64,000 bases of DNA from Erinaceus europaeus. Its lineage: Eukaryota; Chordata; Mammalia; Eulipotyphla; Erinaceidae. The notes below the pieces were generated by a model. That model did no database searches. It was not told where the DNA came from and saw nothing but the letters and a program-made list of their open reading frames with translations. The DNA is taken from contig NC_080162.1 in the NCBI RefSeq assembly GCF_950295315.1, positions 72,298,697 to 72,362,696 on the forward strand, in the 5' to 3' direction. A program made the position numbers and the translations under genes. This document shows positions 25,620 through 38,845 of this stretch, piece by piece (position 1 is the stretch's first letter; each line of letters starts with the position of its first letter).

Positions 25620-26060
25620 TTCAGTCTCTTGTGAATCTTCCAATAACCTTAATAAGAAATGATATACTTCATTTTTTATTTTTATTTTTTAATAGTTTTA
25701 ATGTTTATTCTCCCTTTTGTTGCCCTTGTTTTTTATTGTTGTTGTAATTATTGTTATTGATGTTGTTGGATAGGACAGAGAGAAATGGAGAGAGGAGGGG
25801 AAAACAGAGAGGGGGAGAGAAAGATAGACACCTGCAGATCTGCTTCACCTGTGTGTCTGTGAAATGGCTTCCCTGCAGGTGGGGAGCCAGGGGCTCAAAC
25901 TGGGATCCTTACAGCAGTCCTTGTGCTTTGCACTATATGCGCTTAACCAACTGAGCTACTGCCTGACTCCCGATATACTTCATTTTATAGATAAAACAAC
26001 CCAGAGAGGTAAAATTATTTGCCTGAGGTCATACAGTAGAATCAACAAATAAGGAACTCA
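25620..26060 (+). mobile_element. MIR relic split by a SINE
   Basis: The right half reads 'acaacccagagaggtaaaat' and 'cctgaggtcatacagtag', a MIR core. It is interrupted at 25676-25971. Confidence 0.6.
25676..25971 (-). mobile_element. SINE family A
   Basis: 'aggacagagagaaatggaga', 'ccctgcaggtggggagccag', 'gagctactgcctgactccc'. A perfect 15-bp duplication GATATACTTCATTTT lies at 25661-25675 and 25972-25986. Confidence 0.95.
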
Positions 26061-26599
26061 ATCCCAGCCTAAGTAACTTTTGGGGGAAATGCCATGTTTC
26101 CAACCCATAGCACATTTCCATTCACTGTAATTACAATTTAAATGCTACTCTGAAATCTATAATCCTAGACTCCTGTGGTTTTCTTCATTACACAGTTGCC
26201 AGGAAAGGTGTGTTACATACACAAGCATGAGTAGTGATAACAGGTTTATTAGAAATTTCACTAAGAAGCAAACAGAACATCAAAGTTCTGTTCCATCATT
26301 TGGGACCGTCTCTAGGTGTCCATCCTTCTCTCACCCCTGGCCTAGTCCCTTCAACCTCCATTCACAATAAAATTCCTGGTTTGATAGGTAGAGTCTGGAA
26401 TTTTATCTTTGTATTTAACACAAGGATATTTGCCTTTTTCACTCTAACTTCATAAATACAGAATTTACTAGAAGTAAATTCCATGGTACCAGGTTAAGAC
26501 AGAAGCAAATTAAAGCTCATTTACTAAGGCAGCTATTGAAGAGATCAACAAAATAACAAAATACACCACTCAGTAAAAAAAAAAAAAAAAATCAGTTTT

Positions 26600-26688
26600 G
26601 AAAATAGTTATGCAAAGAGACTCTCATGCCTGTGGCTCTAAGGTTGCAGGTTTAATCCCCAGCACCACCAGAGCTGAGTAATGGAGAG
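26600..26688 (+). mobile_element. SINE family D leading into a GA-rich array
   Basis: 'atagttatgcaaagagactc', 'gcaggtttaatccccagc', 'agagctgagtaatgg'. Confidence 0.7.
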
Positions 26689-26852
26689 GAGAGGAGAGGG
26701 GAGGGGAGGGGAGGGGAGGGGAGGGGAGGGGAAGGGAGGGGAGAGGAGGGGAGGGGAGGGAAAAAAGAGAAAAGAAAAGAAGACAAAAGAAAAAGAAAAG
26801 AAAAAAGAGAAAAAAAGAAGGGGGAGGGTAAGGGGGGAGGAAAGGGAGGGCA
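26685..26852. repeat. (GGGGA)n and GA-rich simple repeat
   Basis: Tandem GGGGA units from about 26690 to 26760, then AAAAG-type purine sequence to about 26852. It probably grew from the tail of the preceding SINE. Confidence 0.9.
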
Positions 26853-27589
26853 TTTTTCACAAATTACAGCTTTTGAACATTTAACCTATTAACTCATCTG
26901 AAAGGTGCATTTGAAGCACTGTCTTAATTTCTATTAACACAAATATTCATAGCTATAACCCAAAACAAAGCCTCTCTGGAGTCCTCAAGTTCAATAGTGT
27001 GGCTTAGCTTTTACTCAAACTGTTGGTCTCTTCTCCCAGAATTGGTCTCTTCTCCCTGTGTCCAAATTCTCTCTCATATCTAGTGCAGTTTAAGGGCTCC
27101 CTCACTATGTGCCACTAAAACTGTTCACAAGCACAACTAACTTCAATTGCTCTACCTACTGGTCAGTCCCCAGTCCTCTTCTCATACAACCTATTGGCAT
27201 ATATGCCTAGGTGATTTACTTTCCTCCTGATGTCTTCATCTGGCTTCAAGGAGACCATGTTCAGATCTCCTGCCTCTCTGGCTCCTTTCCTTATTCCTAA
27301 TTGCAGTGTTGGACAGTCCAGTGTTCAGCCACCCTTCGAAGAAATCTCTCTCTCGGCCCACTCTAGTCACCTTCGTGGACCACCTGTGAATTTTTATCTT
27401 TAAGCAAAATATTTTCCTAAACTCAAGTCTTCAAAACTGCTTCTACCCAGTCTTATTAAACTCTACACTACAGCATTTGGTTTCTAAATAAGCTTCACAA
27501 ACCTTTCAGATGACCAAAACCTAGCTTTTTATATCCAAACCTGCTCCTCCCTCCCAGTATTTTTTCATTTCATCCTTAGTTAGTCTAAG

Positions 27590-28300
27590 CTTCCAATGGC
27601 ATCCAACACCCAAACCTTGGAGTCATCCTAAATTCCATTCTCTCATACAAGCAAAAATCCTACTGACCAACTTTAAAATCCCACCCCAACCCCCAACTGC
27701 CACAAATACACCCAAAGCACAATCATCAACTACCCTGCATTGTTCTAAACTACCCTATCTCTCACCTGGATTACAGGAAGCTCCCATTTGATTTCCCTCC
27801 TCCCCGCCCCCTGCCGCCGCTTATTTTTAGCATAGCAGTGATCCTTTCGAAAGATCAGAAATACAGTTGTAAACCAGCCCATAGCTTTCCATTTCACCCA
27901 AGACGATAGAAGTCCAAATTGGTATAATGACTTCCCAGGTCCTCTCTAGTTGATCCTAGTTACCTTTCTAAGCTTCTCTCCTTGCACTCCTTTTTGATCA
28001 CTCCCCAGCTGTCAAGCTTTCATACCAGGTTAATTTTTAAGTCTTTGCTCAAATGTCAAGGAGATTCACCCTGATCCCTTCCATTTGCAATTATACCCTC
28101 ATCTCCCAGTTTTCTAATCTCTATCTTCCTCAGCTTTTGTTCCTATAGTAGGTATTTTCTAATAATTACCTATGATTATTATTTATCTAACCAAAAGAAT
28201 ATAAGCTCCACAACTGGAGGAATTTTTGCCCATTTTGTTCACTAATGTATTTTTTCTGTGCCTAAAACAGTTCTTGGCAAAGATTCTCAGAAAACACGGA
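27590..28300 (+). mobile_element. LINE2 (L2) 3' relic
   Basis: Motif order matches L2: 'cttggagtcatcctaaattc', 'ctcacctggattaca', 'tctttgctcaaatgtca', then 'aatataagctccacaactgg' and 'ttttgttcactaatgta' before the end. Heavily diverged, as expected for this ancient family. Confidence 0.65.
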
Positions 28301-29979
28301 ATGAAAACATGGAATTAGCTTATCTACAAAACTTGGTGAGAGGAGAAAGAAGGGTGTGGACTATTAATAGTTCCTTCCAAATAAAGTCAGATAGCTCATT
28401 TACTCAACAGACTTGAAGCTTTTGTCATTAAGGTTCATATCTTACACAAAGACTGGACCTAGGACCACAATTAAATTGCCCAGCTAGGATACAGATGGAC
28501 AGGTGGCAACTGACCAAGTATTATCTCATTAGCTGTCAAAACCTGGGATACTTAGCATCTTAAAATCTTTCTGCATCGGGTTATCTTCTCTCTCCTATCT
28601 GGGGAAAAAAAAAAAAAAAACCTCATATTTATCCAACTTTGTCCTACAAAACAACAGCAACCCCAAGTATGAATATTCAGACAGGAGCCTTGATCTCTCT
28701 CAATTATTTGTGACAACTTCATAATCCTCTGTAACAACTCTAATTCAGGTCTTCCAATGACAACCTTCTTCCATCCCGGAGCAAATTTAAATGCTAAGAG
28801 ATTCTTTAAATGTGGGAAAGATGAGATAGAAATGGGAAGTGACATCAAAAACAAAACACCGTTGAGCCACCCTTTTTCAGTGCTAACTTTCGTACTAACA
28901 CACAAACTGAGCTTTAGGGAATGCATTTCTCTTACTCATGGACAGTAGGACAAACTGGCCTGGCCTCAGAAAGGTATTGTGTGGAATGGAAGAATAAAAT
29001 CTAATGACTCATTCCAGAAATACGTTTACTGAGAACACTACAGATATAACCATTCTCAACTCAGTATTAACCAGCTTTAGCAGGAATCTGAGTTTGAGAA
29101 AGGAAAGGAAGGTCTAGAGCCCCACCCAACCCAGGTGATGCAGGCCCCTGAGCCTAACATGCAGGGTGAGGTTCCTTCCTTGGACCATTGGCACCATCTC
29201 CCCGATGCTTCACATCAATCCTTCAGCAAAATGTAAGAGAGCTCATTTGCTGTACTGATACAGAGAAAGGGGAAAATGACTTAACTCTAAGTTGGAAAAT
29301 GACTTAACTCTAAATTAAAGTTTTAAAAGGTGCAAACAAAGTGGTACTTGTGAGAATACCTAGCATGTACAGTGGTTAGTGTTCTTCTCCCCACTATAAA
29401 ACAAGGCAGATTTCTACCTAGGGAAAAATAAATAAATAAATCTGACCAATATCCTATATCTACTGCTTTCCTCTTCTATTCCCATCAGATTTTGTTTTGC
29501 CAGTTGCAGGTGATCAAGGTACTCCTTTATTCTCAGTATTACATTCAGCCACATCCATTACAAGTCTCCAATCTCTTCTTCAACTCATACATACTGAAGT
29601 TTGTCATACTACACTGTTCTTTCTGCTTGGTCTACACAATGTCTGGCTCAAGGTCAAATGCCAAGGATTCTGTATCTCACCTAATTTCGGGTCCTAGTCC
29701 CTAAACTCATCCTTCAAACTCTGACTGAACTTAACTATCACTATTGCTTCTGGTACATAGTTTTGGATTTCCCACCTCAGTTCTGTTGACTCACTTCGCA
29801 AGTCACCATGCCTACATTCTTCTTCACTAACTCAAACTGGTCTCTCACTTGGGCTGGGACCCCTTGGGTTTCCAGTCATTTGCAGAGGGTAGTCCTACCT
29901 GGACTCTTTCTACTCTTACTCCGGAAACTCTGACCTCAAAAGTCAATTTCTCTTAATATCTTCATCAAAAAGCAATCAT

Positions 29980-30132
29980 GATAGCAATCCAGGAGATGGT
30001 TAAGTGGCTAGAGTTTTAAACTGAAAACATGAGGTCCTGAGTTCAGTCCCCAGCATCACGTGCAGGGTGACACCCTGGTTTTCTCCTCTCTCTCTCTCTC
30101 TCTCTGGTGTTAATAAATCAATCTTTAAAAAG
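29980..30132 (+). mobile_element. SINE family C with (CT)n
   Basis: 'aatccaggagatggttaagt', 'gagttcagtccccagcat', CT run about 30085-30105, 'ttaataaatcaat' tail. Confidence 0.75.
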
Positions 30133-30311
30133 AGTCACTGTGATAAATATGAATTTGTTCTGTTCCAAACCCATAAGCAAGATTCACAAGAATGGGTTTC
30201 TGTTTGCTATTTGCTATCAGAATACTTGATAAGTTCCTATTAAATAAGCAAAGATGCCCATATATAGGTATTCCTCATACACTGATAACATTACTTAAAA
30301 TAGAGAACCAC

Positions 30312-30469
30312 CTGGAGGCCTGGGAGGTGGCGAGTGAATAAAGCATTAAACTCTCAAGTGTGAGGTCCTGAGTTCAGGAGGTTCTGGCAGGTCATGTGCC
30401 AGTGATATTTTGGTGCTCCCTCTCCCTCATGTTAATGAATTAAAAAAAAAAATCTTAAAAAAAAAAAGG
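30312..30469 (+). mobile_element. SINE family C
   Basis: 'aggcctgggaggtggcgagt', 'gtgaggtcctgagttcagg', poly(A) tail. Confidence 0.75.
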
Positions 30470-30478
30470 AGAGTCAAG

Positions 30479-30688
30479 GGGGCCAGGTGGTGGTGGCACA
30501 GCTGGTTAAGTGCATGCTACTATGCACGAGGACACAGGCTCAAGCCTTTGGCCATCCATCACTTGTAGGGGGGAAACTTCACAGTGAAACAGTGTTGCAG
30601 GTGTCTTTCAGTTCCTTTTCTCCCGCTCTATCCCCTTTCTCAATTTCTCTGTCCTATCAAATTAGTTTAAAAATAATCTTTAAAAAGA
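30479..30688 (+). mobile_element. SINE family B
   Basis: 'gggggccaggtggtggtggc' head, pyrimidine-rich body, 'aaaaataatctttaaaaag' tail. Confidence 0.85.
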
Positions 30689-31153
30689 CTAATCTGATAT
30701 CTAAAGTAGAGTATTATATGTAATATGTATTGTATGTCCTTCTGTCACTGAATGCCGTACTTTCAAAGCATAATATTGGCTAAAGCTCAGATTACTGTTG
30801 AATAAAAGAGCATAAAAGGAGACTTTCTATTATGATCTAGACTATGAAGAACTGATAGTGTTTATTCACTTAAGAAAAAAAAGTGCCTCTTTTGCATCTA
30901 CAATCAATATTTAATTGATGAGAATAAAAGCAATAAAAAAAACCACTCAACTCAGAAGACTTGTCCATGGTATATTCAAATAATCTCATGTATTTCCTTA
31001 TCAAAACCAAGGAGAGGGTGCTCTTTGATGATATTAAGCACTTAGCTCTCTTCAACTTTGTCATGTCCCTCCACCTCTATGGGGCCTACCTCAGGACCTA
31101 GATGAAGAAATCAATCTAGTTAAGTGTTCAATCAGAACAAGGGGTACACTCAC

Positions 31154-31191
31154 CTAGTTTAAAAAACACCCAAGATGCTTTGCCCTGTATT
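31154..31191 (-). other. STK35: STK35 exon 3, first 38 nt of the 3' UTR, and donor
   Basis: After the stop codon the sequence runs 38 nt to AAACTAG|GTGAGTGT, a near-consensus splice donor with GT at 31153-31152. This implies a further 3' UTR exon. A stop 38 nt before the last junction falls inside the 50-55 nt limit, so the transcript should escape nonsense-mediated decay. Confidence 0.75.
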
Positions 31192-31953
<762 letters not shown>

Positions 31954-32299
31954 CTATTACTTACAGGAAGGCAGCATACTAAAGAGCCGCAAAGGAGCTA
32001 ACTGCTCCAACCCAAGAGCAACAATATAACTGGCAGTTAGGCAGCTGGACCCAAGCAGGCCTATCTTTACTCACACAGGGTTCAGATACGACAAGACAAA
32101 GTATGGCAGAGGCTGCAGCAACTAATGTGAAGCATGTGGGCAGGGAATTCAGAGTACCTGGGTAGTAAATGGTTTCCAGCGGACAGGCTGAACCACCAGG
32201 AGGTAACTTAGTTGAGGTTATCAGTTTCCAGTTCTGCTCCGCTTTGTAAATGGCCATGTGTCACCACTCAAGAGTGCCTACATTAACACTTGGCATTCA

Positions 32300-32425
32300 A
32301 GTTTTTTTTTAGCCAGACCATGACTCAGCTCCGGTTTATGATAATACAGGGGACTGAACCTGGGACTTCCGGAAGACACAGGCAGGAGGTCTCTTTGCAT
32401 AACCACTATGCTATCTCCCACCCCA
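32300..32425 (-). mobile_element. SINE family D
   Basis: 'gactcagctccggtttatga', 'gactgaacctgggactt', 'cataaccactatgctatctc'. Confidence 0.78.
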
Positions 32426-34629
32426 CCTACATTCAATTTATTTACCACAACCCAGGAGGCAGGAGAGAAGAGCCCCATCTAATAAAATGGAGAACCTGGC
32501 TCAGAGACAGTTGTGACTCAAATCCATTTAACTGTGAAGCTACTGTGTTTCAGTACAATGTCTCCAAACAGGGAGCACAATACCCTCCACCTCTCCCAAG
32601 ACTGCTTATGAGACAAGGTAGAGCTTATGAGTTGTTAAGTGTCTGAGTTACCCCGTGCTAGGCAAATTATATTCTTGCCCTTCTATCCTGACTTGTATGA
32701 TTACCAACACATCTAAAATTGCACTACAGTTTTACTTCTGAGGTACATTACAATTCAGCAGTTTTCTGCCAGCCCACCAAGTCTAGCACTACTCAGGCAC
32801 ATAATATATCCCATCTTGCCTCAGTTTCAAGTAGAGATCAGGTATCAAGACAGCAGAGTGAGCTGTGCATTCACACCAGGCTCAACTTTTATGGACAGTG
32901 AGGGATGGATCAAGGAGGGGAAAGACTTGAGTTACCCTTAAAGGAAAGGCAGTCAATCGGCAGGGAGAAGCAAAAAAAGGGAATTCAGGGCTAAGAGATG
33001 GAACAGACAATGGAAGAGAGGACAACTGACCATAGGTATAAGATGGGAAGTCTGATAGAAACACCGGAAGGCCAAAGTAATACTAATGTGTCCTCCCTTC
33101 TGAACCACAGCAACTCCCAGAAAGTTGGTGTGAATGGCATCTCCAAACAAATTCCAATATTCTTTGAAGCCACTGGCACACTAAGCCCTTTAATAAAAGG
33201 TACTTGATGACAACTGGCCCCCTAAGCCTAAGCAGGCATCTGATCTTAAGATGGAGAGGCTCAGCCTTCCCTGTGTGACCACATGCATTTTCGGCTGCGT
33301 CAGGACTTGAAGCCTGATTCCACAGTAAGGTGAGTCCTTTCTACAAAGAAAAAGAAAAAAAGAAAAAAAAAAGGTCATACTTTCTCTTATCGGCTCTGCC
33401 AGAGGGTTCCACTGAAGGGTCATTTAATTTATTATTAAGAGAGTGAGTAGGTGACGTTAAAATGGCCCCCAAATCACGAAGCTATGCAATCTACCAAAAC
33501 CACTGGTTTGGGAGTTCTTGGTCAATGCAAGAACATGTCTAGAGAGATTAAAAAAGGGAAACAAAAAAACCTAGATTTCTTTTTTTTTTTTTTTTTACCA
33601 TGATCTGATAGATCTCACTTCTCTTGTATATATAATTTGTTTATATTACAATCCAAGTAATACAGGTAGAACCAGTTTAGAACAGATGGGTTTTTAAAAA
33701 TCAGTTGTTTCAGATCTCATAATCCTCTTTCTAGGTCATCGGCTCTAGGCTCTAGTGTGCTGAGAGAGTCTTTATCCAAAAACACTCCAGGATGAAGCTG
33801 GTGAGCTGAAGCTCAAATCAATGGAGGTCCCAGGGTAAAGAGTTATAAAGAGGAGGGCAAGAAATGTTTGCTGGTGAACTAGAGCCAGAAAGGAAATGAT
33901 TAAAAAGCCATCAGATTCCTTCTGCAAAGGCGACATCAGAAAACAGTGAAACTTCTAATGGGGAAATAAAGGGTGAGGAATGATTATTATTTTATATACA
34001 AAGTTGGTATCTATGGCAACTGGAGAAAAAAGAAAACATGTCTGCAAAAACAGAATACAATTAAAGTTCAGGTTATGAGAATTTAAGGACAGTTAAAAAT
34101 AAAAAAAAAAAAGGGAGGGGGAGTTTTAAAACGTGACCTTGTGAGTGAATGGGGTTCATGCATAGGACCAAGGAGCTGGGGGGGTGGGTTAAGCTAAATC
34201 TAGAAGATACTACAGAAGGGACTGTTTGTTGAAAAGCAGAAAGAAGCAGATAGTAAGCACAACCAAACAGAATACTGGGGAACACATCTATTCATCCCAG
34301 AATACAAAAGTAATCCTTTGCCTGGGTAAAGACCTGGGTTTACTTCAAGAGAACTTGAAGCAGGTGTTCTTATACAGCTGTTCCCAGCTGCCCACTGAAA
34401 ACCGTAACAGGTATCTTAGAATCAGACAGATTGCCCACCTGGGTCTCAACTACCCAAAGGAAGATGAAGGGGAAGGATGAGACTCTCAAAGTATTGGATT
34501 GTTGGAAAAGTCATTATGTATTTTTCCAGGGAATTCTATGCAAAAATGCATCATGACTCTCTGACAACCCAACTATTTCAGTCAAGAAGCAAGTCTAGGG
34601 GGAAGTAATAGGGAAGGGCATAGACCAGA

Positions 34630-34770
34630 TTGCAAGAGTTTGGCTTTAGACTTAACTCAGCCTGATGGCTTAACTAGGTGGTTTCAAAGCTAAAGTACTA
34701 TGGACAATCTGAACCTCAGCCTTTGTCTTCTCATCTACTAAATCTATCACACCTACTATTATTTAAATTC
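34630..34770 (+). mobile_element. MIR relic
   Basis: 'tggctttagacttaactcag' and 'gaacctcagcctttgtcttc' follow the MIR order. Degraded. Confidence 0.45.
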
Positions 34771-34798
34771 AGTTGAAGGCATGAAATCTATCTTGCAG

Positions 34799-35007
34799 GG
34801 GCCGGGAGGTGGTGCACCCAATTGAGTGCATATAACACAATGTGCAAGGACCTAGATTCAAGCCCCCTAGTCACCACCTGCTGGGGGAAAGCTACATGAG
34901 TGGTGAAGCAGTGCTGCAGCAGGTCTCTCCCTCTGACTCCCTCCCCCGCTCTCCATTTATCCTCCCCTTCTTGACTTCGGTGTCCAATAAAATATATTTA
35001 AAAAAAA
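34799..35007 (+). mobile_element. SINE family B
   Basis: 'ggggccgggaggtggtgcac' head, 'tcaccacctgctgggggaaa', A-rich tail. Confidence 0.88.
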
Positions 35008-35014
35008 ACATCTT

Positions 35015-35301
35015 GGGAGTTGGGCGATAGTGCAGCGGGTTAAGTGCATGTGGCACGAAGCACAAGAATGGTGTAAAGATCCTGGTTGGAACCCCTGGCT
35101 CTCCACCTGCAGGGGAGTTGCTTCACAAGCTGTGAAGCAGGTCTGCAGGTGTGTCTATTTTTCTCTCCCTGTCTTCCCCCTCCTCTCTCCATTTCTCTCT
35201 GTCCTATCCAACGACAACATCATTAACAACAATAGCTACAACAACAATTAAAAAAAAAAAAGAGCAGCAAAAGGGAAAATAAGTAAAAAATTTTAAAAAA
35301 T
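35015..35301 (+). mobile_element. SINE family A
   Basis: 'gggagttgggcgatagtgca' head, 'ctctccacctgcaggggagt', 'aacaacaatagctacaacaa' tail. Confidence 0.92.
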
Positions 35302-35334
35302 ACATCCTGTAGAGATCAAATAATTTTGAGTGCA

Positions 35335-35472
35335 GCAGCCTGGAAGACAACGTAATGGATAAGGCACTAAACTATCAGGCATGAGGTTCTGAGTTTAATC
35401 CCCAGCATTACATGTGTCAGATATATGCCCACTCGTTCACTCCCTTCTCTCTCCCAATTAATAACTAAAAAT
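35335..35472 (+). mobile_element. SINE family C
   Basis: 'cagcctggaagacaacgtaa', 'aggcatgaggttctgag' and 'taatccccagcattac'. Confidence 0.72.
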
Positions 35473-36294
35473 TTGAGAATCATATCCTGACCAACAGTGG
35501 CATCATCATTGCCACCAGACCTTAAAACTGAGTTATAAGCAGGAAAACAGATTTCAATAATCCTAGTGCTGTGGGGCACTAGGTGTTCTCACCTGTTAGG
35601 TAAAAGATGAAAGTGAGATTTAAAAATGCCACATAGATGACAACACCACACTTCCCTGGCTATAACCCATTTCTGCTAGACCTAAACATTTCTCTGCAGG
35701 TGCACCTGACCATGTACCATAAGACACAGCTAGGTAACATTTATCTTCATTTCTCAGATAAAAACTTCTTTCTCCTGACCAACCATGACCCTAGTTACCA
35801 CGGTTGACTTCTGACTGAGGAAGAGAAAATGTCAAACTCTCAGGGATTACCAACACTCATTCAGAAATGACAGGATTTCCTGGAGCCCAAAGATCACTAA
35901 TATCTAGAGTGAGGGCTTATGTAAGTAAGGTGACCAATGGAGTTTTTAGCTCAGTCCATATCACACTGTCCCTCCCACAATGACTGATTCCCTTAAGTTC
36001 TGGGTTCAGGAATTAGTCCTAGAAGCCAAGCTGTGGTCAATTCCCACGTTTCATGATGCGTAGCTAGAATAAACACATGTAGCCACTAAAAGAAACTTAT
36101 TAAAATGAATCGAAGCAAAATTTACATAATTCCCTTGTTTGGTATAACAGAACTATAAGATTAATAACAATTAAAAGAAATTTAGTTTCCCAGAGGGGAG
36201 AAAAGTGTTATTTGGAGGTAATAAGGATTTGAGGTAAACTAACCTTTGAGAGCCCAGTAGGCTTCCTGGGACTATTATAAAGGTTCATTAATGA

Positions 36295-36400
36295 GCTGCC
36301 TAGTACCCCCACTGAACACTGTATTTTAGATAGGGAAACTGAGGCTGGGAAATAATAAAAATCTTACTCCAAACTACTGTCATGGTTCTATAGAAAATGA
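36295..36400 (+). mobile_element. MIR relic
   Basis: 'tagggaaactgaggctggga' is MIR core wording. Short and degraded. Confidence 0.4.
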
Positions 36401-36589
36401 GCCTCCACTGCCAGCCCTTCTATCAGATAATGCTACCACTCAGGACAAAAAGGGTCACAAATGCACAAATGTCTATTAAGGAGATAGATCCACTTTGAAT
36501 TTTCTTTCAAGTCTGATAGCAGGCAACCATAAAATATGAACCATTTCAAAATGTATTGTATGCTATGAGGATTAAAAACCAGGTACCAG

Positions 36590-36906
36590 GGGCTGGGCGG
36601 TAGCATAGTGGGTTAAGTGCAGGTGGTGCAAAGCGCAAAGACTGTGGTAAGGTTCCCAGTTAGAGCCCCTGGCTCCCCACCTGCAGGGGAGGTCACTTCA
36701 CAAGTGGTGAAACAGGTCTGCAGGTGTCTGTCTTTCTCTCCCCTTCTCTGTTTTCCCCTCCTCTCTCAATTTCTCTGTTCTATCCAATGACAGCAGCAAC
36801 AACAGTGATAAACACAAGGGAAAAAATAGCCTCCAAGAGCAGTGGATTCATAGTGCAGGCACCCAGCAATAAGCCTGGAGGCAAAAAAAAAAAAAAAAAA
36901 AAAAAA
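36590..36906 (+). mobile_element. SINE family A with 3' module
   Basis: 'ggggctgggcggtagcatag' head; the 3' module 'agtggattcatagtgcagg' and 'ataagcctggaggc' precede a long A run. Confidence 0.92.
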
Positions 36907-36918
36907 CTCAGGTACCTC

Positions 36919-37078
36919 AGTGGTCCAGGAAGTGGCGAGGTGGATAATGCACTCCTCATCCATGAGGTTCCGAGTTCAATCCCCAGCAGCACATGTACCA
37001 GAGTGATGACTGGTCTTTCTCTCTCTCCTCCTAGCTTTCTCATGAATAAATTATTTTAAAAAATGAATAAATAAAATA
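36919..37078 (+). mobile_element. SINE family C
   Basis: 'agtggtccaggaagtggcga', 'gagttcaatccccagcagc', 'agagtgatgactggtc'. The words AAAAACCAGGTA before 36590 and after 37078 suggest nested insertion at one target. Confidence 0.85.
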
Positions 37079-37125
37079 AAAACCAGGTATATCATACCTG
37101 CTACTCATGAAAACAAGTAATGTTG

Positions 37126-37302
37126 GGGCTGGGCGGCGGCACACCTGGATAAGCACACAGGGTACAACGCGCAAGAGAACCAGAGTCAAGCTCCTGGTTC
37201 CCACCTGCAGGGTGGAAAGCATTACAAGCTGTGAAGCAACGCTGCACGTGTCTCTCCTCCTTTTGATTTCTCTGTCCTATTCAAAAAACAAAAAAAAGGA
37301 AT
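37126..37302 (+). mobile_element. SINE family B
   Basis: 'ggggctgggcggcggcacac' head, 'ttcccacctgcagggtggaa' and A-rich tail. Confidence 0.85.
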
Positions 37303-37629
37303 ATTAAAATTGCTCAACAAAATGTGGCTTGATCTCATTTAGAAACCTGAATTTTGGGGAAAAAAAAAAAAAAAAAGTTTGGTATGAGCTGTGGGAAGGT
37401 GATATCCCCAGAAAGGGATACAAAAATCAGCTTCCTAACCCCTCCAATTTTCAGTCTATTTCTCAAGCCTCTTCTAGAAGTATACATCTATATTCTAGTC
37501 AATTCCATTTAAACCTTTCCTGAGCAGACAATATATCTCAGACACCATAGCTGAGATGTATTAAGTGTTCTGCGTTTTAGAGGTTGCTGGTCACTAGAAG
37601 CAGAATGGCTAAAGCTTTGAAAACAATAA

Positions 37630-37682
37630 GGGGCCAAGTGGTGGCACACCTGGTTGAGCACACATTACAGTGCATACAGCAT
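37630..37682 (+). mobile_element. SINE family B, head only
   Basis: 'ggggccaagtggtggcacac' and 'cacattacagtgcat', then truncated. Confidence 0.7.
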
Positions 37683-37748
37683 GCAATAAGCAGATTCAAT
37701 GTGATATGGTAAAACCCACAATGCTATAATTCTATTAAAGTAGCATTG

Positions 37749-37901
37749 TGTGGTCCAGGAGGTGGTGCAATGGATAAAGCACTGGACTCTAAAGCATGAG
37801 GTCTTAGAGTTCGATCCCTGGCAGCACATGTACCAGAGTGATGTCTGGTTCTTTCTCTCCTCTTTCTCATAAATAAATAAAATCTTAAAAAAAAAAAAAA
37901 A
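37749..37901 (+). mobile_element. SINE family C
   Basis: 'gtggtccaggaggtggtgca', 'agttcgatccctggcagc', 'agagtgatgtctggttct'. A good representative of the family. Confidence 0.92.
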
Positions 37902-38021
37902 TAGCATCGTAGGACAATATAAAGTTATATTTAAGATTAGAAAAGGGATTCAGAAAATGATGTTGAATTCATGAGTGGTAGCCATTCCTGGTTTTGACTA
38001 GTTCAGATCATTCCATTAAGG

Positions 38022-38158
38022 TGTGAGGGTAGATAGCATAATGGTTATGCAAAGAGACCTCATGACTGAGGCTCCAAAGTCCCAGGTTCAATCCCCTGCA
38101 GCACCGTAAGCCTAAGCTGAGCAGTGCTCTAGTAAAAATAAATTAATTAAATAAAGCA
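38022..38158 (+). mobile_element. SINE family D
   Basis: 'gggtagatagcataatggtt', 'cccaggttcaatcccctgc', 'gagcagtgctctagt'. Confidence 0.9.
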
Positions 38159-38679
38159 GAGAAAAATCAGTAATGGGAAGCAAAAACACTTATCAGCATG
38201 TCTTCCGGAAGAAAAGACAAGCCTGAAAACCTAGCCTAGTCTCTCCCTGTCCAGCGACCTGGGCACCACTTCGAGCAGCACTGCGTCTCACTCTAACAAG
38301 GCTGGGCCAGTGTCAACACCATAGGCTATGTTTAAAATACTTCAGAAGATTAGACAAACGGGACCATGCAGTATTCTAGAATTGACCTCTAGGGGTGGTT
38401 GCCAAGACAAGACACTATTCTACACAGGCCAAGAGACCAGTTATGAATTCAGGCCTTGTAGTTCCAACCCCACCTTCCCAGTTACATAGCTAGTGTGACT
38501 GGATAAACCTTAGAGCCCATGAATCTTGTTCATTTCCCACAAACTGGGAAAAGACACCTAATTCAATGGGATGTTATAAGGCTTAACTGTGGCATACAGG
38601 CTGCATGACACAAGAATACCAGAGATGCAACTACTGAATATTAATTATGTTGCTATGTCTGGACACCACTGAGAGTCAA

Positions 38680-38845
38680 GAACACAAGCATTGGAAAGAG
38701 GACTTGTATTTAAGTCTTGACTCAGACTGCGTCACTAGGTGTGATACTAGGCAAGTTACTCAACTTTTGATGGGTCTTGGTTTTCTCATGACAAAGACCA
38801 GTTACAAAAACACCAACTTAAAATGAAGATTAAAGAGAAAAGTAT
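38680..38845 (+). mobile_element. MIR relic
   Basis: 'ttaagtcttgactcagactg', 'aggcaagttactcaactttt' and 'gtcttggttttctcatgac' match the MIR core in order. Confidence 0.65.

Larger units (their letters stand above)
6419..31153 (-). other. STK35: STK35 intron 3 (24.7 kb, within the 3' UTR)
   Basis: Bounded by GTGAGT at 31153 and TTCCAG at 6419. Recognised repeats are listed separately. Stretches where I recognise nothing include 7390-8580, 9590-10090, 11140-11800, 11935-12360, 12430-12780, 13205-14170, 14380-15205, 16040-17340, 17670-18055, 18945-19515, 19650-20430, 20660-21590, 21870-22620, 22745-23440, 25046-25620, 26060-26590, 26880-27590, 28300-29970 and 30690-31153, apart from microsatellites. 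Confidence 0.7.

Noticed and set aside
26624..26884. Pro/Ser/Phe-rich and Glu/Lys/Gly-rich open frames
   Set aside because: They follow the GGGGA and GA-rich array; no coding signal.
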